The position numbers were made by a program, and so were the translations under genes. Of a stretch of 64,000 nt of DNA, positions 36,243-45,061 are shown piece after piece. Source of the DNA: Clostridia bacterium (lineage in GTDB: Bacteria > Bacillota > Clostridia > Lachnospirales > Lachnospiraceae); assembly GCA_910574255.1 (NCBI GenBank), contig CAJTAK010000001.1, positions 1-64,000 on the forward strand, in the 5' to 3' direction. The notes below the pieces were generated by a model. The model was not told where the DNA came from. It did not search any database and saw nothing but the letters and a program-made list of their open reading frames with translations. Within the stretch, counting starts at the first letter, position 1. Each line of letters begins with the position of its first letter.

Positions 36243-38795
36243 ATGTTTTTTTTACATTTATCTGATATGCATTTTGGCATGAACCCAAATGGCGGTGAAG
36301 ATGAGACCGGGCTGGCAGTCAGAAGCAATTATATGAATGTGCTGGCAAATCTGATTTATGAGATCAATCAGAAGAAAAAGATTGATTTTATTTTAGTCAC
36401 CGGAGATATTGCATGGAGGGCCGCGCCAAAGGATTATGCAAAGGCTGAAAAATGGTTAAAAGATATATTGGAACGATGCAAATTGCTGCCGGAGAGGGTT
36501 TTTGTTTGTCCGGGAAACCATGATGTTGAAAGAGACTTTGTGGAGCAATTGGAATTTCCGAGGGCTCAAAATATAGCGGATAAATATCTTCGCATAGAAA
36601 AACTGGACGAGCTTGGCATGAGATTTAAGCATTATACGGAATTTTTTCATCAGATGGGCTTGGAAGAGTATACAATAGGTTCGAGAAAAAGTCCTCTGGT
36701 GGGAATTAGGAACATGGCTGATTTCAGGGTGATCTGCTTAAATACGGCATGGTATGCAAAGGGCAATGAAGTAAAGGATAGAATGTGGGTTGGCTCCGGA
36801 TTTATGGAGGTTATAAAAAGAGAACTTTCAGAGTGCAAGAAAAAGCCAACTATAGTGATTATGCACCATCCCAACACTTCCTGGAATGAAGAGGAACGCT
36901 GTGACTTTGGGCATAATACGAATGTATTTAAGGAAATATGCGAGATGGCGGATATTGTGCTATCTGGTCATACGCATGAGACGAATGGTCTGAATATAAA
37001 TGCGGGCAATGCGTTGGTAGTGTCTGGCGGCGCGCTCTATCAGGACAAGCACTATCCACATTGTTTTTATGCATATGAAATCAATTTTGATGCTGCAAAT
37101 TGTGAGCAGAAAAGAATACGGTATTATTATTCAAGCGGGCAATGGGACAGTAAGGAGGAAAAAATTACATTGCCGGGAAATAATAGGTGGAAAAGGACTG
37201 AATCCGGGGAAAAAGCAAATGAAGATAACCAGATTGCAGAAACAGCCGCTTTGGAACAAGAGGAAGATATTGTCACACAGTCAAATTTGTTTTGCATAGC
37301 AGGAAAAACAATAAGATTTTTACCGATTATATGTTCATGGAATCATGGTGAGGATGAATATTATTTCGGAGATGTAGTGACGAATATCAAAAATGCCAGC
37401 TATAAAATGCCTTCAGATATTTATGAATGTTTTCTTCAAACAGCAGATGCACCGGAAGATATTCTTGAAAATGTTTATGAGGAAAAGGTGAGGATAGATA
37501 ATTACTCTGTGAAGATTATGGGAGGGAATAATCCGCACCAGCTTATTTTTGATTTTTCAAGGGTAAAATATAAGGATTTTTTGATTGTAAAATCGGTTAT
37601 GGATCAGCAGCTTGCGTCTGGTGCTACTGTAAGAAGCAAATATTTCAATTACAAGCACTCTTTGATTACAAGCTGGCTTCCTAACATATGCGGTGTTGGA
37701 ATATTTATTATTACATCGGATAATAAGATACTTATATCAAAATCTTCAAAAAATGTGGCTGTAAATCCGGAACGCTATATCTATACAGCCAGTGGAAGTA
37801 TGAACTGGGCGGATGAGAAAACAAATCCCTTTTATGATATAATCAGAGAATGCGAAGAAGAGATCGGATATTGTCCTGATATTGAGAAGCTGAAATTGTA
37901 CTCTTTCGGAATAGACTATGACACAGGATACTATCAATTTTCATTTTATGAGAAATCGGATAAAACAGCAGAAGAGCTTATGGAGAATGCTTCCATGGCG
38001 AGAGATTTTCATATAGAATTGCAGAAGATAATAGCTGTGGATTTTCACTATAAGGCAGTGTGGAAATTGATTTCGGAAAATGAATGGGATGAAACGGCAA
38101 AAGCGAATTTAATTACGTTAATGGTAAAGAATTTCAGCAAACGGATCGTAGAAAAGCATATTGATCCAAATAGAAAAAAGAAGAATTTCCGGCATCAAGT
38201 CATACAGGAATGGGAGAGAAGGGCACAAAGGGAGGGATGCCTGGCAGTATTAAGCAATCGATATCCGGCAGTGCATATTTCTCAAATATCGGAGGATTAT
38301 TATAAAAAAGTAATTTCTTTTATAGATGACAATTTATCGGACAAAACAGTGATTGAAATAGGAGGGGGAATCGGTTTATTTACAAAATATTTTGCAGAGC
38401 ATGCAAAAAGCATCACTTGTGTGGATGTTTCCAAGGGGATGCTTCAAAGGAACAGAGATTTTTTAGGAGAGCAGTTAGCAAAAAAGGTCAATTATGTAAA
38501 TTGCTTTTTTCAAGATTATCAGGAAGACATACACTTTGATTTGCTGATATGTTCTCTGGTCCTGATACATAATGCGGATGAGCTGCAGGAAATTGTATGG
38601 AATATGAGACGAATGGCGGATACCATCTATTTATTTGAGCATGTGGAGGATGGCGCCCAGGTGAGCAGATATACAGAACCTAAAACAAAAAATGAATATA
38701 TCAATTTGTTTCCGGAATTTGATGTTGAAAAGACAGATTCTCATATGCTGTTTACGGATCATATTGCATGTATCAAGCTTGTTCGGAGTATATGA
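36243..38795 (+). CDS. Metallophosphoesterase / Nudix-like / methyltransferase fusion protein
   Basis: 850 residues, cytoplasmic, three enzyme-like domains. Residues 1-290: calcineurin-type metallophosphoesterase with all motifs (SDMH at 7-10, GD at 54-55, GNHD at 91-94, HH at 208-209, GHTH at 242-245). Residues about 345-480: not recognised. Residues about 480-610: Nudix-like, with RECEEEIG at 535-542 as the core of the box; the upstream glycine is three residues further away than in the consensus, so activity is uncertain. Residues about 655-850: class I SAM methyltransferase, motif I VIEIGGGIGLFT at 703-714 and CVDVS. Start at 36243 by GGGGGAGGA at 36230; the frame extends to 36201. Function unknown; substrates with a pyrophosphate or phosphodiester are implied. 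Confidence 0.8.
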   Translation: MFFLHLSDMHFGMNPNGGEDETGLAVRSNYMNVLANLIYEINQKKKIDFILVTGDIAWRAAPKDYAKAEKWLKDILERCKLLPERVFVCPGNHDVERDFVEQLEFPRAQNIADKYLRIEKLDELGMRFKHYTEFFHQMGLEEYTIGSRKSPLVGIRNMADFRVICLNTAWYAKGNEVKDRMWVGSGFMEVIKRELSECKKKPTIVIMHHPNTSWNEEERCDFGHNTNVFKEICEMADIVLSGHTHETNGLNINAGNALVVSGGALYQDKHYPHCFYAYEINFDAANCEQKRIRYYYSSGQWDSKEEKITLPGNNRWKRTESGEKANEDNQIAETAALEQEEDIVTQSNLFCIAGKTIRFLPIICSWNHGEDEYYFGDVVTNIKNASYKMPSDIYECFLQTADAPEDILENVYEEKVRIDNYSVKIMGGNNPHQLIFDFSRVKYKDFLIVKSVMDQQLASGATVRSKYFNYKHSLITSWLPNICGVGIFIITSDNKILISKSSKNVAVNPERYIYTASGSMNWADEKTNPFYDIIRECEEEIGYCPDIEKLKLYSFGIDYDTGYYQFSFYEKSDKTAEELMENASMARDFHIELQKIIAVDFHYKAVWKLISENEWDETAKANLITLMVKNFSKRIVEKHIDPNRKKKNFRHQVIQEWERRAQREGCLAVLSNRYPAVHISQISEDYYKKVISFIDDNLSDKTVIEIGGGIGLFTKYFAEHAKSITCVDVSKGMLQRNRDFLGEQLAKKVNYVNCFFQDYQEDIHFDLLICSLVLIHNADELQEIVWNMRRMADTIYLFEHVEDGAQVSRYTEPKTKNEYINLFPEFDVEKTDSHMLFTDHIACIKLVRSI

Positions 38796-38835
38796 AAAAC
38801 TAAAATCTATTATAGGCAGTGCCCAATCGGGAAAT

Positions 38836-38888
38836 GTATGAAGAAAAGGCAGCAAGAAAATTATGATCTTGCTGCCTTTTCTTCATAC
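38836..38888. terminator. Bidirectional terminator between convergent genes
   Basis: Perfect 22-bp stem (38836-38857 with 38867-38888, core AAAAGGCAGCAAGA/TCTTGCTGCCTTTT), 9-nt loop, shared by the fusion gene and the CNNM gene on the other strand. Marks the right edge of the island. Confidence 0.85.
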
Positions 38889-38898
38889 ATTTAAGCTG

Positions 38899-40185
38899 CT
38901 ATTCCTTATCAGCCGCAGGCGCTTCTTCATCCTCCGCCGGCAGATAAATATGCACCTTATCAATCCGGTTCTTCTCCACCTCATCCACTACCAGCCGAAT
39001 CCCGTTCTCCGTAGTCACGGATTCCCCGGACTGGGGCAGCCGGTCCAGAAGCTCAATCACAATACCGCCGATAGAGTCATAATCTTCCGACTCAAGGTCC
39101 AGACCAATCTGATCCTGCAGATCCTCAAGCTTGGAAGAACCCTCCACAATATATTCATAATCACTGATTTTACGAATCAGTTCTTTTTCCGATTCATCAT
39201 ACTCATCCCGGATTTCTCCCACAATCTCCTCCAGCAGATCCTCCAGGGTTACAAGGCCCACAGTTGCGCCGTACTCATCTAAGACAATAGCCAGGCTGAT
39301 GGAATTCTCACGCATCTCCATCATCAGTTCCGAGGACTTTTTGAACTCATGGGTAAAATAAGCCTCTCGGAGAATATGCCGCACATCAAAATGCTCCTTG
39401 TCCTCATAGAGAAGCAGATCCTTTACATTCAAAATACCCAGAATATTGTCCCGGTGTTCCTCATAGACAGGAAGTCTGGTAAATAAATCCTGCCGGTATA
39501 CTTCAATGGTTTCCGCATAAGAGGCATTGACATTTAAGAAAGTCATATCCACCCGGGGAACCATGATATCCTTTGCCTGATGGTCGTCTAAGTCAAACAC
39601 ATTGTTGATCATCTTGCGCTCTTCGCTCTCAATAGCGCCGTCCTGATGGCTGACCTCAACAATGGTACGGATCTCATCCTCCGTATAAATGTCATTCCGC
39701 TTGTTGGGGTCCACACGGAGAAGTTTCAGCACGCCCATGGAAAAAGTATTGATGATGAAAATGAGGGGCGTAGCAATCTGCATCCAGCTGTAAATAATGC
39801 CTGCAAAGCGCAGAGACAGCTTTTCCGCAGAAAGTGTTGCACAGGTTTTTGGAGTAATTTCTCCAAAAACAAGCACCAGAAAGGTCAAAATACCTGTTGC
39901 AATACCGGCTCCGGCGCTTCCAAAGGCTTTGGTGGCAATAACAGTACCAAGAGAAGAAAGACTCATGTTGACGATGTTATTTCCGATTAAAATAGCGCTG
40001 AGCATTTTGGAAGGCTGCTCCAGAACCTTTTGAAGCATCAGGGCACGCTTGTCCCCCTCTTCTATCAGGGTCAGGACTCTGATTTTGTTTACGGTAGTTA
40101 ACGCAGTCTCCGCAGAAGAAAAAAATGCGGAAAGACCTAACAACAGTAGTAGTACGGCCAATTGTATGGCGTCACTTGGATCCAA
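38899..40185 (-). CDS. CNNM/CorC-type hemolysin-family membrane protein
   Basis: 428 residues. DUF21 (CNNM) membrane domain with about four helices (residues 1-180), two CBS domains (about 200-330, IMVPRVDMTFLNV and the LVTLEDLLEEIVGEI block), and a C-terminal CorC/HlyC domain. Relatives are linked with magnesium or cobalt efflux; the old name hemolysin is misleading. The start is a TTG at 40185 with AGGAGTG upstream; this is the only good ribosome site near. Monocistronic. Confidence 0.87.
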   Translation of the reverse strand: MDPSDAIQLAVLLLLLGLSAFFSSAETALTTVNKIRVLTLIEEGDKRALMLQKVLEQPSKMLSAILIGNNIVNMSLSSLGTVIATKAFGSAGAGIATGILTFLVLVFGEITPKTCATLSAEKLSLRFAGIIYSWMQIATPLIFIINTFSMGVLKLLRVDPNKRNDIYTEDEIRTIVEVSHQDGAIESEERKMINNVFDLDDHQAKDIMVPRVDMTFLNVNASYAETIEVYRQDLFTRLPVYEEHRDNILGILNVKDLLLYEDKEHFDVRHILREAYFTHEFKKSSELMMEMRENSISLAIVLDEYGATVGLVTLEDLLEEIVGEIRDEYDESEKELIRKISDYEYIVEGSSKLEDLQDQIGLDLESEDYDSIGGIVIELLDRLPQSGESVTTENGIRLVVDEVEKNRIDKVHIYLPAEDEEAPAADKE

Positions 40186-40364
40186 GAAAAGTTCACTCCT
40201 TTGTATAATGTGCCTTCAGGCAGCCAGGGCAAAGTCCGCTCCGGCTCCGTGGGGCAGTAATAAAGTATCTTTTTTACTATACAATACTTTTTGCGGAAAT
40301 GCAAGTATGGGGTTGCTATCCGGCCCGGGTCAAACACGCTGCTGATTAACTTGGAGCCGGAAGC

Positions 40365-40739
40365 TTAGGACACCATCCCTCCCAGGGTTCCTCCGGCAGT
40401 ACACAAAATCAGTGTTGTTACAAAATGAGAGGACCCGCTTCCGAAGCCCTGGTTCACCGCCAGGGAAATCAAAGCAAGAATGGCGAAATAGAGCAGTCCG
40501 GCGGCGGCGCCCCAAAGGAATTTTCTGGTTTTCATCATTTTACCCTCCAGAAATCCGCCGAGAAAGCTGGAAAGCACATAGACAATGATGATTCCGATAT
40601 TGACCTTGGGCTCCGAAAGCTGAAATTTGTACAGAAGGAGAGCCAGAAATAAAAGCAGAACTCCGGTAATGATATAAGCGCTTAAAAGCGATTTCAGCAT
40701 CCGTATTGCCATATTTTGATAAGTTTTTCCTTTATCCAT
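40365..40739 (-). CDS. TIGR04086 family membrane protein
   Basis: 124 residues with four predicted membrane helices (about 15-35, 45-65, 75-92, 100-122). Glycine-rich last helix. Clear GGGAGGATCATT ribosome site. The family is found in Firmicutes next to the SCIFF genes, here divergent from scfA; function unknown. Confidence 0.8.
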   Translation of the reverse strand: MDKGKTYQNMAIRMLKSLLSAYIITGVLLLFLALLLYKFQLSEPKVNIGIIIVYVLSSFLGGFLEGKMMKTRKFLWGAAAGLLYFAILALISLAVNQGFGSGSSHFVTTLILCTAGGTLGGMVS

Positions 40740-40837
40740 AATGATCCTCCCGGAATGAATGCATAGGGGAGCCGCCGCAGGGCGATCCTCTTGCTGTTAT
40801 TTAAAACAAATATATGAACAGGCCGGAGAAAAAATAC

Positions 40838-40866
40838 TTTCAAATTATGCAAGAGTATGTTATACT
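40838..40866 (+). promoter_or_regulatory. Probable scfA promoter
   Basis: TTTCAA (40838-40843), 17-nt spacer, TATACT (40861-40866), about 100 nt before scfA. Confidence 0.45.
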
Positions 40867-40966
40867 GTGTGCGTCAGCGTTGCGTTCCGGCAGATGTTTT
40901 TTGTATTGGAACAGCCAAAGGAGGGAACGGCAACCAGGTAATATACGAAACAGGAGGGTGAAGAGG

Positions 40967-41110
40967 ATGAAGCATATTCAGACTTTAAACACACAGATTT
41001 TACAGAATACCGTAAAAAAGGGCGGCTGCGGTGAGTGCCAGACTTCCTGCCAGTCCGCATGCAAGACTTCTTGCACGGTAGGAAATCAGACCTGTGAGAA
41101 TCACAAATAG
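40967..41110 (+). CDS. scfA: Six-cysteine peptide SCIFF precursor
   Basis: 47-residue ribosomally made peptide with the recognisable start MKHIQTLNTQILQNTVKKGG and six cysteines in the last half (CGEC, C, C, C and C in the pattern GGCGECQTSCQSACKTSC plus TC near the end). It is the substrate of the radical SAM enzyme ScfB encoded 168 nt downstream, which forms thioether links. Found in nearly all Clostridia; natural role unknown. GAGGG at 40953-40958 is 8 nt before the start. An upstream extension of the frame to 40814 is not coding. Confidence 0.95.
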   Translation: MKHIQTLNTQILQNTVKKGGCGECQTSCQSACKTSCTVGNQTCENHK

Positions 41111-41146
41111 CAGAACTCACATGAAACATTAGGAACAGGAACAGGG

Positions 41147-41186
41147 TGTCTCAAAAGCCCAGGGCAGCAGGCGGGCTTTTGGGACA
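41147..41186 (+). terminator. Hairpin between scfA and scfB
   Basis: 14-bp stem, 41147-41160 with 41173-41186 (AAAAGCCC/GGGCTTTT core, one G-U), 12-nt loop. There is no U-run after it, so it is better seen as a transcript-stabilising or attenuating structure that would allow much more scfA than scfB. Confidence 0.5.
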
Positions 41187-41278
41187 TCCTTGTTGTGCGA
41201 TGAGAAATGCCAGGTTTTCCTGCCGCACAATCAGCCTTTGAGTGAGACTCTCATGATACGGCGAGAAAGGGGACAAAG

Positions 41279-42649
41279 ATGGTCCATCAATATAGAAATA
41301 ACGGCTACAATATTGTGCTGGATGTAAACAGCGGCGCAGTTCATGTGGTAGATGAGCTGGCGTATGAAGCAATTACGCTCTATGAAAAAGAAAGCGCTGA
41401 GGAGATTGTGAATCAGCTTCAGGACCGGTATCCAAAGGAAGAGATCCGGGAGGTCCTGGAGGATATTGAAGAGTTGAAAGAGCAAGGCATTCTCTTTACG
41501 GAGGATACCTATAAAGATAAAATCATTGACTTTAAAAATCGGTCCACCGTAGTGAAAGCTCTGTGCCTGCATATTGCCCATGACTGCAATCTGGCCTGTC
41601 AGTATTGCTTTGCGGAAGAGGGTGAATACCATGGACGCCGGGCGCTGATGAGCTATGAGGTGGGAAAGCGGGCATTGGATTTTCTGATTGAGAATTCCGG
41701 AAGCCGGAGAAATCTGGAGGTAGACTTCTTTGGCGGTGAGCCGCTGATGAACTGGCAGGTAGTAAAGGATCTGGTGGCTTACGGCAGAGAGCAGGAGAAG
41801 CTTCATGATAAGAAGTTTCGGTTTACCCTGACCACCAACGGCGTGCTCCTGAATGACGAGGTAATGGAATTTGCCAATCGGGAAATGAGCAATATGGTTC
41901 TGAGCATTGACGGCCGGCAAAGGGTTCATGACAAGATGCGTCCTTTCCGGAATGGAAAGGGAAGCTATGAGCTGGTTGTTCCCAAGTTCCAAAAAGCGGC
42001 CGAAAGCCGGAATCAGAATAATTATTATGTGAGAGGAACTTTCACTCGGAATAACCTTGATTTCAGCGAGGATGTTCTGCATCTTGCGGATCTGGGCTTT
42101 AAGCAGATTTCCGTGGAGCCGGTGGTGGCGTCTCCGGAGGAGCCCTATGCCATTAGGGAAGAGGATATTCCGTTGATCTGTGAGCAGTATGATCGCCTGG
42201 CGGCGGAGATGGTAAAGCGTCATGGAACAGATCAGGATTTCAACTTCTTCCATTTTATGATTGATTTAACAGGAGGGCCTTGTGTCTACAAGCGTTTATC
42301 AGGCTGCGGCTCCGGTACGGAATATCTGGCTGTGACGCCCTGGGGAGATCTCTATCCCTGCCATCAGTTTGTGGGCGAAGAGAAGTTCCTTATGGGAAAT
42401 GTATTCGATGGGATTCAAAATACGGATCTTCGGGACGAATTCAAGGGCTGCAATGTGTATGCCAAGGAAAAATGCAGAGACTGCTTCGCCAGATTCTACT
42501 GCAGCGGCGGCTGTGCGGCTAATTCATATAATTTCCATGGCTCTATCAATGACGCCTATGACATCGGGTGTGAGCTGCAGCGCAAGCGTGTGGAGTGCGC
42601 TGTTATGATAAAGGCGGCTACGGCTGAAACAGCCGTAGATGTAGAATGA
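41279..42649 (+). CDS. scfB: SCIFF radical SAM maturase
   Basis: 456 residues. Peptide-recognition region at the N-terminus (YNIVLDVNSGAVHVVDELAYE), radical SAM cluster motif CNLACQYC near residue 103, FFGGEPLMNW, then a C-terminal SPASM region with cysteines in GPCVYKRLSGCGSG, LYPCHQF, CNVYAKEKCRDCFARFYCSGGC and GCELQ for two auxiliary clusters. Makes thioether bonds in ScfA. GAAAGGGGA precedes the start. Confidence 0.95.
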   Translation: MVHQYRNNGYNIVLDVNSGAVHVVDELAYEAITLYEKESAEEIVNQLQDRYPKEEIREVLEDIEELKEQGILFTEDTYKDKIIDFKNRSTVVKALCLHIAHDCNLACQYCFAEEGEYHGRRALMSYEVGKRALDFLIENSGSRRNLEVDFFGGEPLMNWQVVKDLVAYGREQEKLHDKKFRFTLTTNGVLLNDEVMEFANREMSNMVLSIDGRQRVHDKMRPFRNGKGSYELVVPKFQKAAESRNQNNYYVRGTFTRNNLDFSEDVLHLADLGFKQISVEPVVASPEEPYAIREEDIPLICEQYDRLAAEMVKRHGTDQDFNFFHFMIDLTGGPCVYKRLSGCGSGTEYLAVTPWGDLYPCHQFVGEEKFLMGNVFDGIQNTDLRDEFKGCNVYAKEKCRDCFARFYCSGGCAANSYNFHGSINDAYDIGCELQRKRVECAVMIKAATAETAVDVE

Positions 42650-42680
42650 CGGTAAAGTCACAAAGGCACAGCAACTTTAA

Positions 42681-42795
42681 ACAGCAATACCCCCGAAGTG
42701 CATAGAAGAATTTACAGACGTATGCTTTTGCGGCTGGAAATTCTTCTGGATAAAGATGCGCTGAGAGGGGTATTGCGGAACTTGAAATAGGAGGA
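42681..42795 (+). ncRNA. Leader-like RNA structure before secDF
   Basis: Three nested stems: GCAATACCCC (42684-42693)/GGGGTATTGC (42767-42776), AGTGCAT (42697-42703)/ATGCGCT (42756-42762) and GAAGAATTT (42705-42713)/AAATTCTTC (42738-42746). Inside the last are TTTACAGAC and GGCTGG; after the first comes GCGGAACTT and then the AGGAGG of secDF. The same layout with different but still complementary stem bases occurs before aspS (54080). Confidence 0.65.
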
Positions 42796-42801
42796 AAAGA
42801 G

Positions 42802-44943
42802 ATGAAAAAAAATACGGGAATACTTACCCTGTTGCTTACTCTGATAGTGACAGCCGGCCTGATCTACGGTGCGGCCGTAGGCTTCGGGGCGAGCCGGACA
42901 GGTGCGGCAGAAAATATTAAGCTGGGCCTTGATTTGGCCGGAGGTGTCAGCATTACCTATCAGACGGTGATTGACAATCCCACCAAGGAGCAGATGGATG
43001 ATACCATCTACAAGCTTCAGAGGCGTGTGGAAGGCTACAGCACGGAGGCTCTGGTATATCAGGAGGGAGACAATCGGATTAACATTGAGATTCCCGGTGT
43101 GTCGGATGCCAATACGATTCTGGAAGAGCTGGGACGTCCCGGATCCCTGGAATTCCAGGACATTTCAGGAAATGTTCTTATTGAGGGAACGGATATTAAA
43201 GGAGCTGAGGCAAAGGCTTATTCGGACAATCTGGGCAACAACTCTTATCAGGTGGCTTTGACTCTGACTGACGAGGGAGCCGAGAAATTTGCCGAGGCTA
43301 CAAGAGAGAATCTGGGCAGGCAGATCCCTATCGTTTATGACGGAGAGGTAATCAGTGCGCCTACGGTACAGTCTGAGATTACGGACGGCAATCCGTCTAT
43401 TACGAATATGGAATCCTATGAGGCTGCGGAGCGTCTGGCCTCTACTATTCGGATTGGTTCTCTTCAACTGGAACTTCAGGAGTTGAGATCTAAGGTTGTA
43501 GGGGCACAGCTGGGAGAGAAAGCTATTTCCAGCAGTTTAAAGGCCGGTGCTGTGGGTTTTGTATTAGTAATTCTGTTTATGCTTGTGATTTATCTGCTTC
43601 CGGGTCTTGCTTCGGGCATTGCGCTGACTATCTATGTGGCTTTGATGCTGGTGATGCTCAATGCTTTTGAAATGACGCTGACGCTGCCGGGTATTGCAGG
43701 TATTATCCTGAGCATCGGTATGGCTGTGGATGCCAATGTCATTATTTTTGCCCGGATTCGGGAGGAGCTTGCTACGGGAAAGACCGTGCGCTCCGCTATG
43801 AAGATTGGATTTAAAAAGGCTCTGTCCGCTATTGTGGACGGTAATATTACTACCTTGATTGCAGCAGTTGTTCTGGGGCTTCGGGGCTCGGGAAGTGTAA
43901 AGGGCTTTGCCCAGACTCTGGCCCTTGGTATTGTCCTTTCTATGTTTACGGCTCTTGTGGTGACACGGCTGGTTTTGAACGCTCTGTATGCTTTGGGACT
44001 TAAGAATGAAAAGATTTACGGAGTACAAAAGGAGCGCAGGACCATTGATTTCCTTGGAAAGAAAAATATATGTTTCCTGGTATCCGCTGCTGTGATTTTG
44101 GCCGGCATTGCAGTTATGGGCGTCCAGGCCGGACGGGGAGCAGGAGCATTGAATTACAGCCTGGAATTTCAGGGCGGCACGTCTACCACCATTCCGTTTA
44201 CAGAAGCTATGACCATTGAGGAGATTGATGCCAATGTGAAGCCGGTGGTGAGTGAGGTTATCGGAAGCAATGAGATTCAGGCTCAAAAAGTCCAGGGAAG
44301 CAATGACGTGGTAATTAAGACGAAAGAACTTTCTCTGGAGACCAGACAGGCGCTGAATGCGACTCTGGCGGAGCAGTTTGGAGTGGATGAGACGGCGATT
44401 ACGGCGGAGAGTATTAGTTCCTCAATTAGCAATGAGGTTCGGGCGGACGCAGTGATTGCGGTGATTATGGCTTCTGTTTTAATGCTGCTGTATATTTGGT
44501 TCCGATTTAAGGATCTGCGGTTTGCGGCCAGTGCGGTGACGGCGCTGGTGCATGATGTACTGGTGGTTCTGGCTTTTTATGCGGCGGCGAGAATCTCTGT
44601 GGGGAATACATTTATTGCCTGTATGCTGACCATTGTGGGATATTCTATTAATGCGACGATTGTTATTTTTGACCGGATTCGGGAGAATATGGCTGCGGCG
44701 GGGAAAAAGGATGAGCTGAAAGAGATTGTGAATCGGAGTATTACGCAGACTTTGACAAGGAGTATATATACGTCTTTGACTACATTTATTATGGTGGCTG
44801 CATTGTTTGTGCTGGGCGTGGCTTCTATTCGGGAGTTTGCGCTGCCGCTTATGGTGGGGATTGTCTGCGGGGCTTATTCTTCCGTTTGTATTACGGGAGC
44901 GCTCTGGTATGTGATGAAGACTAAGATTCAGAAGAAGGGTTGA
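42802..44943 (+). CDS. secDF: Protein-export membrane protein SecDF, fused
   Basis: Uses the proton gradient to help translocation through SecYEG. 713 residues. SecD half (1 to about 410): first membrane helix, periplasmic domain with GLDLAGGVSITYQ and DEGAEKF, then five helices with GMAVDANVIIFARIREEL. SecF half (from about 420): SLEFQGGTSTTIPF, then helices with GYSINATIVIFDRIREN. The fusion of both is common in Lachnospiraceae. AGGAGG at 42789 sets the start. Confidence 0.95.
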   Translation: MKKNTGILTLLLTLIVTAGLIYGAAVGFGASRTGAAENIKLGLDLAGGVSITYQTVIDNPTKEQMDDTIYKLQRRVEGYSTEALVYQEGDNRINIEIPGVSDANTILEELGRPGSLEFQDISGNVLIEGTDIKGAEAKAYSDNLGNNSYQVALTLTDEGAEKFAEATRENLGRQIPIVYDGEVISAPTVQSEITDGNPSITNMESYEAAERLASTIRIGSLQLELQELRSKVVGAQLGEKAISSSLKAGAVGFVLVILFMLVIYLLPGLASGIALTIYVALMLVMLNAFEMTLTLPGIAGIILSIGMAVDANVIIFARIREELATGKTVRSAMKIGFKKALSAIVDGNITTLIAAVVLGLRGSGSVKGFAQTLALGIVLSMFTALVVTRLVLNALYALGLKNEKIYGVQKERRTIDFLGKKNICFLVSAAVILAGIAVMGVQAGRGAGALNYSLEFQGGTSTTIPFTEAMTIEEIDANVKPVVSEVIGSNEIQAQKVQGSNDVVIKTKELSLETRQALNATLAEQFGVDETAITAESISSSISNEVRADAVIAVIMASVLMLLYIWFRFKDLRFAASAVTALVHDVLVVLAFYAAARISVGNTFIACMLTIVGYSINATIVIFDRIRENMAAAGKKDELKEIVNRSITQTLTRSIYTSLTTFIMVAALFVLGVASIREFALPLMVGIVCGAYSSVCITGALWYVMKTKIQKKG

Positions 44944-44953
44944 CAGAAGAGAC

Positions 44954-45003
44954 GGAGGGGACTGCCGCAAAGCAAGTCATGGGGCTTTGCGGCAGTCCCC
45001 TCC
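44954..45003. terminator. Long GC-rich hairpin after secDF
   Basis: Perfect 20-bp stem (44954-44973 with 44984-45003), 10-nt loop, very GC-rich, no clear U-run. A terminator or processing signal between secDF and recJ. Confidence 0.6.
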
Positions 45004-45061
45004 TGACTTTCCGGAGAGAGTTGTTTTGGCTTATTCATAATAGGAAAAGGGGAGAATGGAC

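Noticed and set aside
34467-38795. Known defence system such as CBASS, Thoeris or a restriction-modification unit
   Set aside because: No cyclase, TIR, SIR2 or sequence-specific DNA methylase motifs; the methyltransferase lacks the DPPY/NPPY motif of DNA-adenine enzymes.
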